Shown here one piece after another: positions 28,402-29,493 of a stretch of 29,493 nucleotides of DNA. Within the stretch, counting starts at the first letter, position 1. Each line of letters begins with the position of its first letter. The stretch is taken from the NCBI GenBank assembly GCA_000310025.1, contig FN649752.1, positions 2,750,981 to 2,780,473 of the forward strand, given 5' to 3'. Both the position numbers and the translations under genes were made by a program. The stretch is from Ectocarpus siliculosus. Lineage: Eukaryota > Sar > Phaeophyceae > Ectocarpales > Ectocarpaceae. The notes beneath the pieces were generated by a model. That model was not told the origin of the DNA. It saw only the letters and a program-made list of their open reading frames with translations, and made no database searches.

Positions 28402-29380
28402 ATCAGCTCTCAACAGCTGATCAGTGTCCTTCCCTCGACCTCACTCCCCTCTGGTCATGTGAGGAGCGAGCTACAGCGAGCGGTGGACTTGATCCCTCCC
28501 AGGACAAGACGCATTTTGTACACGTGCCCCCATGTACTATTCATCTCGTTGCGCCAAAACCACAACCAACAATTTGAAGCCCGCTCTTGAAGACAGCAAA
28601 TCCACCTGCTTTTGCTGCTCTCTCCCTCCTCTCTCTTTGCTCGCCTCCCCCCCTCCACCGCAGCCAGATCTTCCTGCCCCGCGCGGTTGTAGATCGGGAT
28701 CGGGTGTCGAAAGCCCGCCCGCGTTTGAGATGAGCGGCGTGCCAAGCACCTTTGAAATGTCCCGAAAAAACCGGGGACGCGAAGGGCCAGGCATCTCCTG
28801 AGAGATGGCGTGTCTCTGCCAGATTCTTGGGGCGTGTGAAACGGTTTGCACACACGGACGTTAAAAACGGAGAAGGCAAAACCGATTGCACTCCATTTGC
28901 CCAACAAACAACATGAGTTGGTGACCTCTTGCCGACGAAAAATGAGCAAACATCTCCCCCCGACCCACGGGTGCTGGCCGCATCTTTGGTCAATATGTTC
29001 TCCGCTCAGCTCGGCAGCTCGGCACCGATCCCACACGCACCCCCACCTCGTGGGCAGATCTACGCCGCGCTGCCATGGATTGGCCTGGCTGATTGCTGGC
29101 CGCGGTCGGCACCCGCCCAGGCGGCGTGATCCCAAGGGGGCTCGTCAAGTGCACTGCTCGAAACTGGATTAAGGACTAAGGACCAAATGGAGAGGGGGGG
29201 GGGGGGGCGATTCCGTATTTTTCAACCCTCCCCCCCGCCTGCCGAGCCCTATGCATAGTACATTACATAGAACGACGGCTGGACAGCAGCCATGCCCCTC
29301 TAGCACGCAGTTTTGGCCACCCGCAAGCACACATTACACTGCCCTCCGGCAAGCACACAACACTGACGCTCCATCTCTAG
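28402..29380. other. Intergenic stretch with G14 tract
   Basis: No gene supported. A short plus segment near 28990-29129 (MFSAQLGSSAPIPHAPPP) has fair composition but no splice partner. A G14 run lies at 29194-29207. Confidence 0.4.
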
Positions 29381-29493
29381 TCCGGAGAGCACTCCAGCCG
29401 CGGCGAATGATGCGGAGGAAGAAGAACCTGTGCGCCAGGTTGCCTCTGCTAGGTGCGCTTGGCGGAGAAGACTGGCAACAGAGGATGACTTCG
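29381..29493 (+). CDS. Possible exon of a gene continuing past the window
   Basis: A candidate acceptor (gctccatctctag) ends at 29380. The frame beginning after one or two bases reads PESTPAAANDAEEEEPVRQV then SARCAWRRRLATEDDF and is open to the last base. Acidic then basic, no domain recognised. Another frame is also open (MMRRKKNLCARLPLLG), so the frame is uncertain. Confidence 0.28.

Noticed and set aside
28455-29135. 226-residue minus-strand ORF
   Set aside because: Trp/Cys/Arg-rich composition with no motif and no splice context; likely chance in GC-rich DNA.

Overview
This window is eukaryotic nuclear DNA. I see no bacterial-style operons. Coding potential comes in short exons, and several pairs of exons join cleanly by GT-AG splicing with matching phase. 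Long G or C homopolymers, trinucleotide runs, tandem repeats, a decayed non-LTR retrotransposon and a 100-N assembly gap fill much of the rest. Intron-rich genes, moderate GC and repeat-rich spacers suggest a stramenopile, and a brown alga of the Ectocarpus type is my best guess. That is inference from style; no marker gene here fixes the organism. All gene models are read by eye and none has transcript support.

Layout. At 1-153 is the tail of a plus-strand gene. At 1487-2740 (minus) is an FG-repeat protein with a basic C-terminus, resembling nucleoporins. At 3332-4187 (minus) is a two-exon zinc-finger gene. From about 4200 to 11470 lies a tandem array of at least eight diverged, minus-strand copies of one multi-exon unit whose protein family I do not recognise. 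Older copies of 0.9-1.5 kb lie at the left, and younger copies of about 605 bp lie at 9429-10540. At 12834-13536 (minus) are two related in-phase exons. From 14157 to 16560 there are two further repeat arrays.

The right half holds a small membrane-protein ORF (17546-17836, plus) and a two-exon gene for a predicted secreted, cysteine-rich protein (18170-18930, minus). Three minisatellite-like arrays follow at 19395-19960, 20040-20500 and 21232-21745. A coiled-coil protein with an N-terminal hydrophobic segment (22361-23131, minus) sits head to head with a short Ala/Pro-repeat ORF (23562-23843, plus). At 24583-25062 (minus) is the first exon of a gene with two 46-residue helical repeats and an Asp tract.

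From 25397 to 26673 a pair of inverted repeats with an exact 21-bp core encloses a broken LINE reverse-transcriptase tail and a foldback element of about 425 bp with arms of roughly 190 bp. At 26985-27609 is a minus-strand gene of three exons, and the window ends inside a possible plus-strand exon. I saw no rRNA, CRISPR or convincing tRNA. The genes do not form an obvious pathway; the main themes are tandem exon and gene duplication and nested mobile elements.
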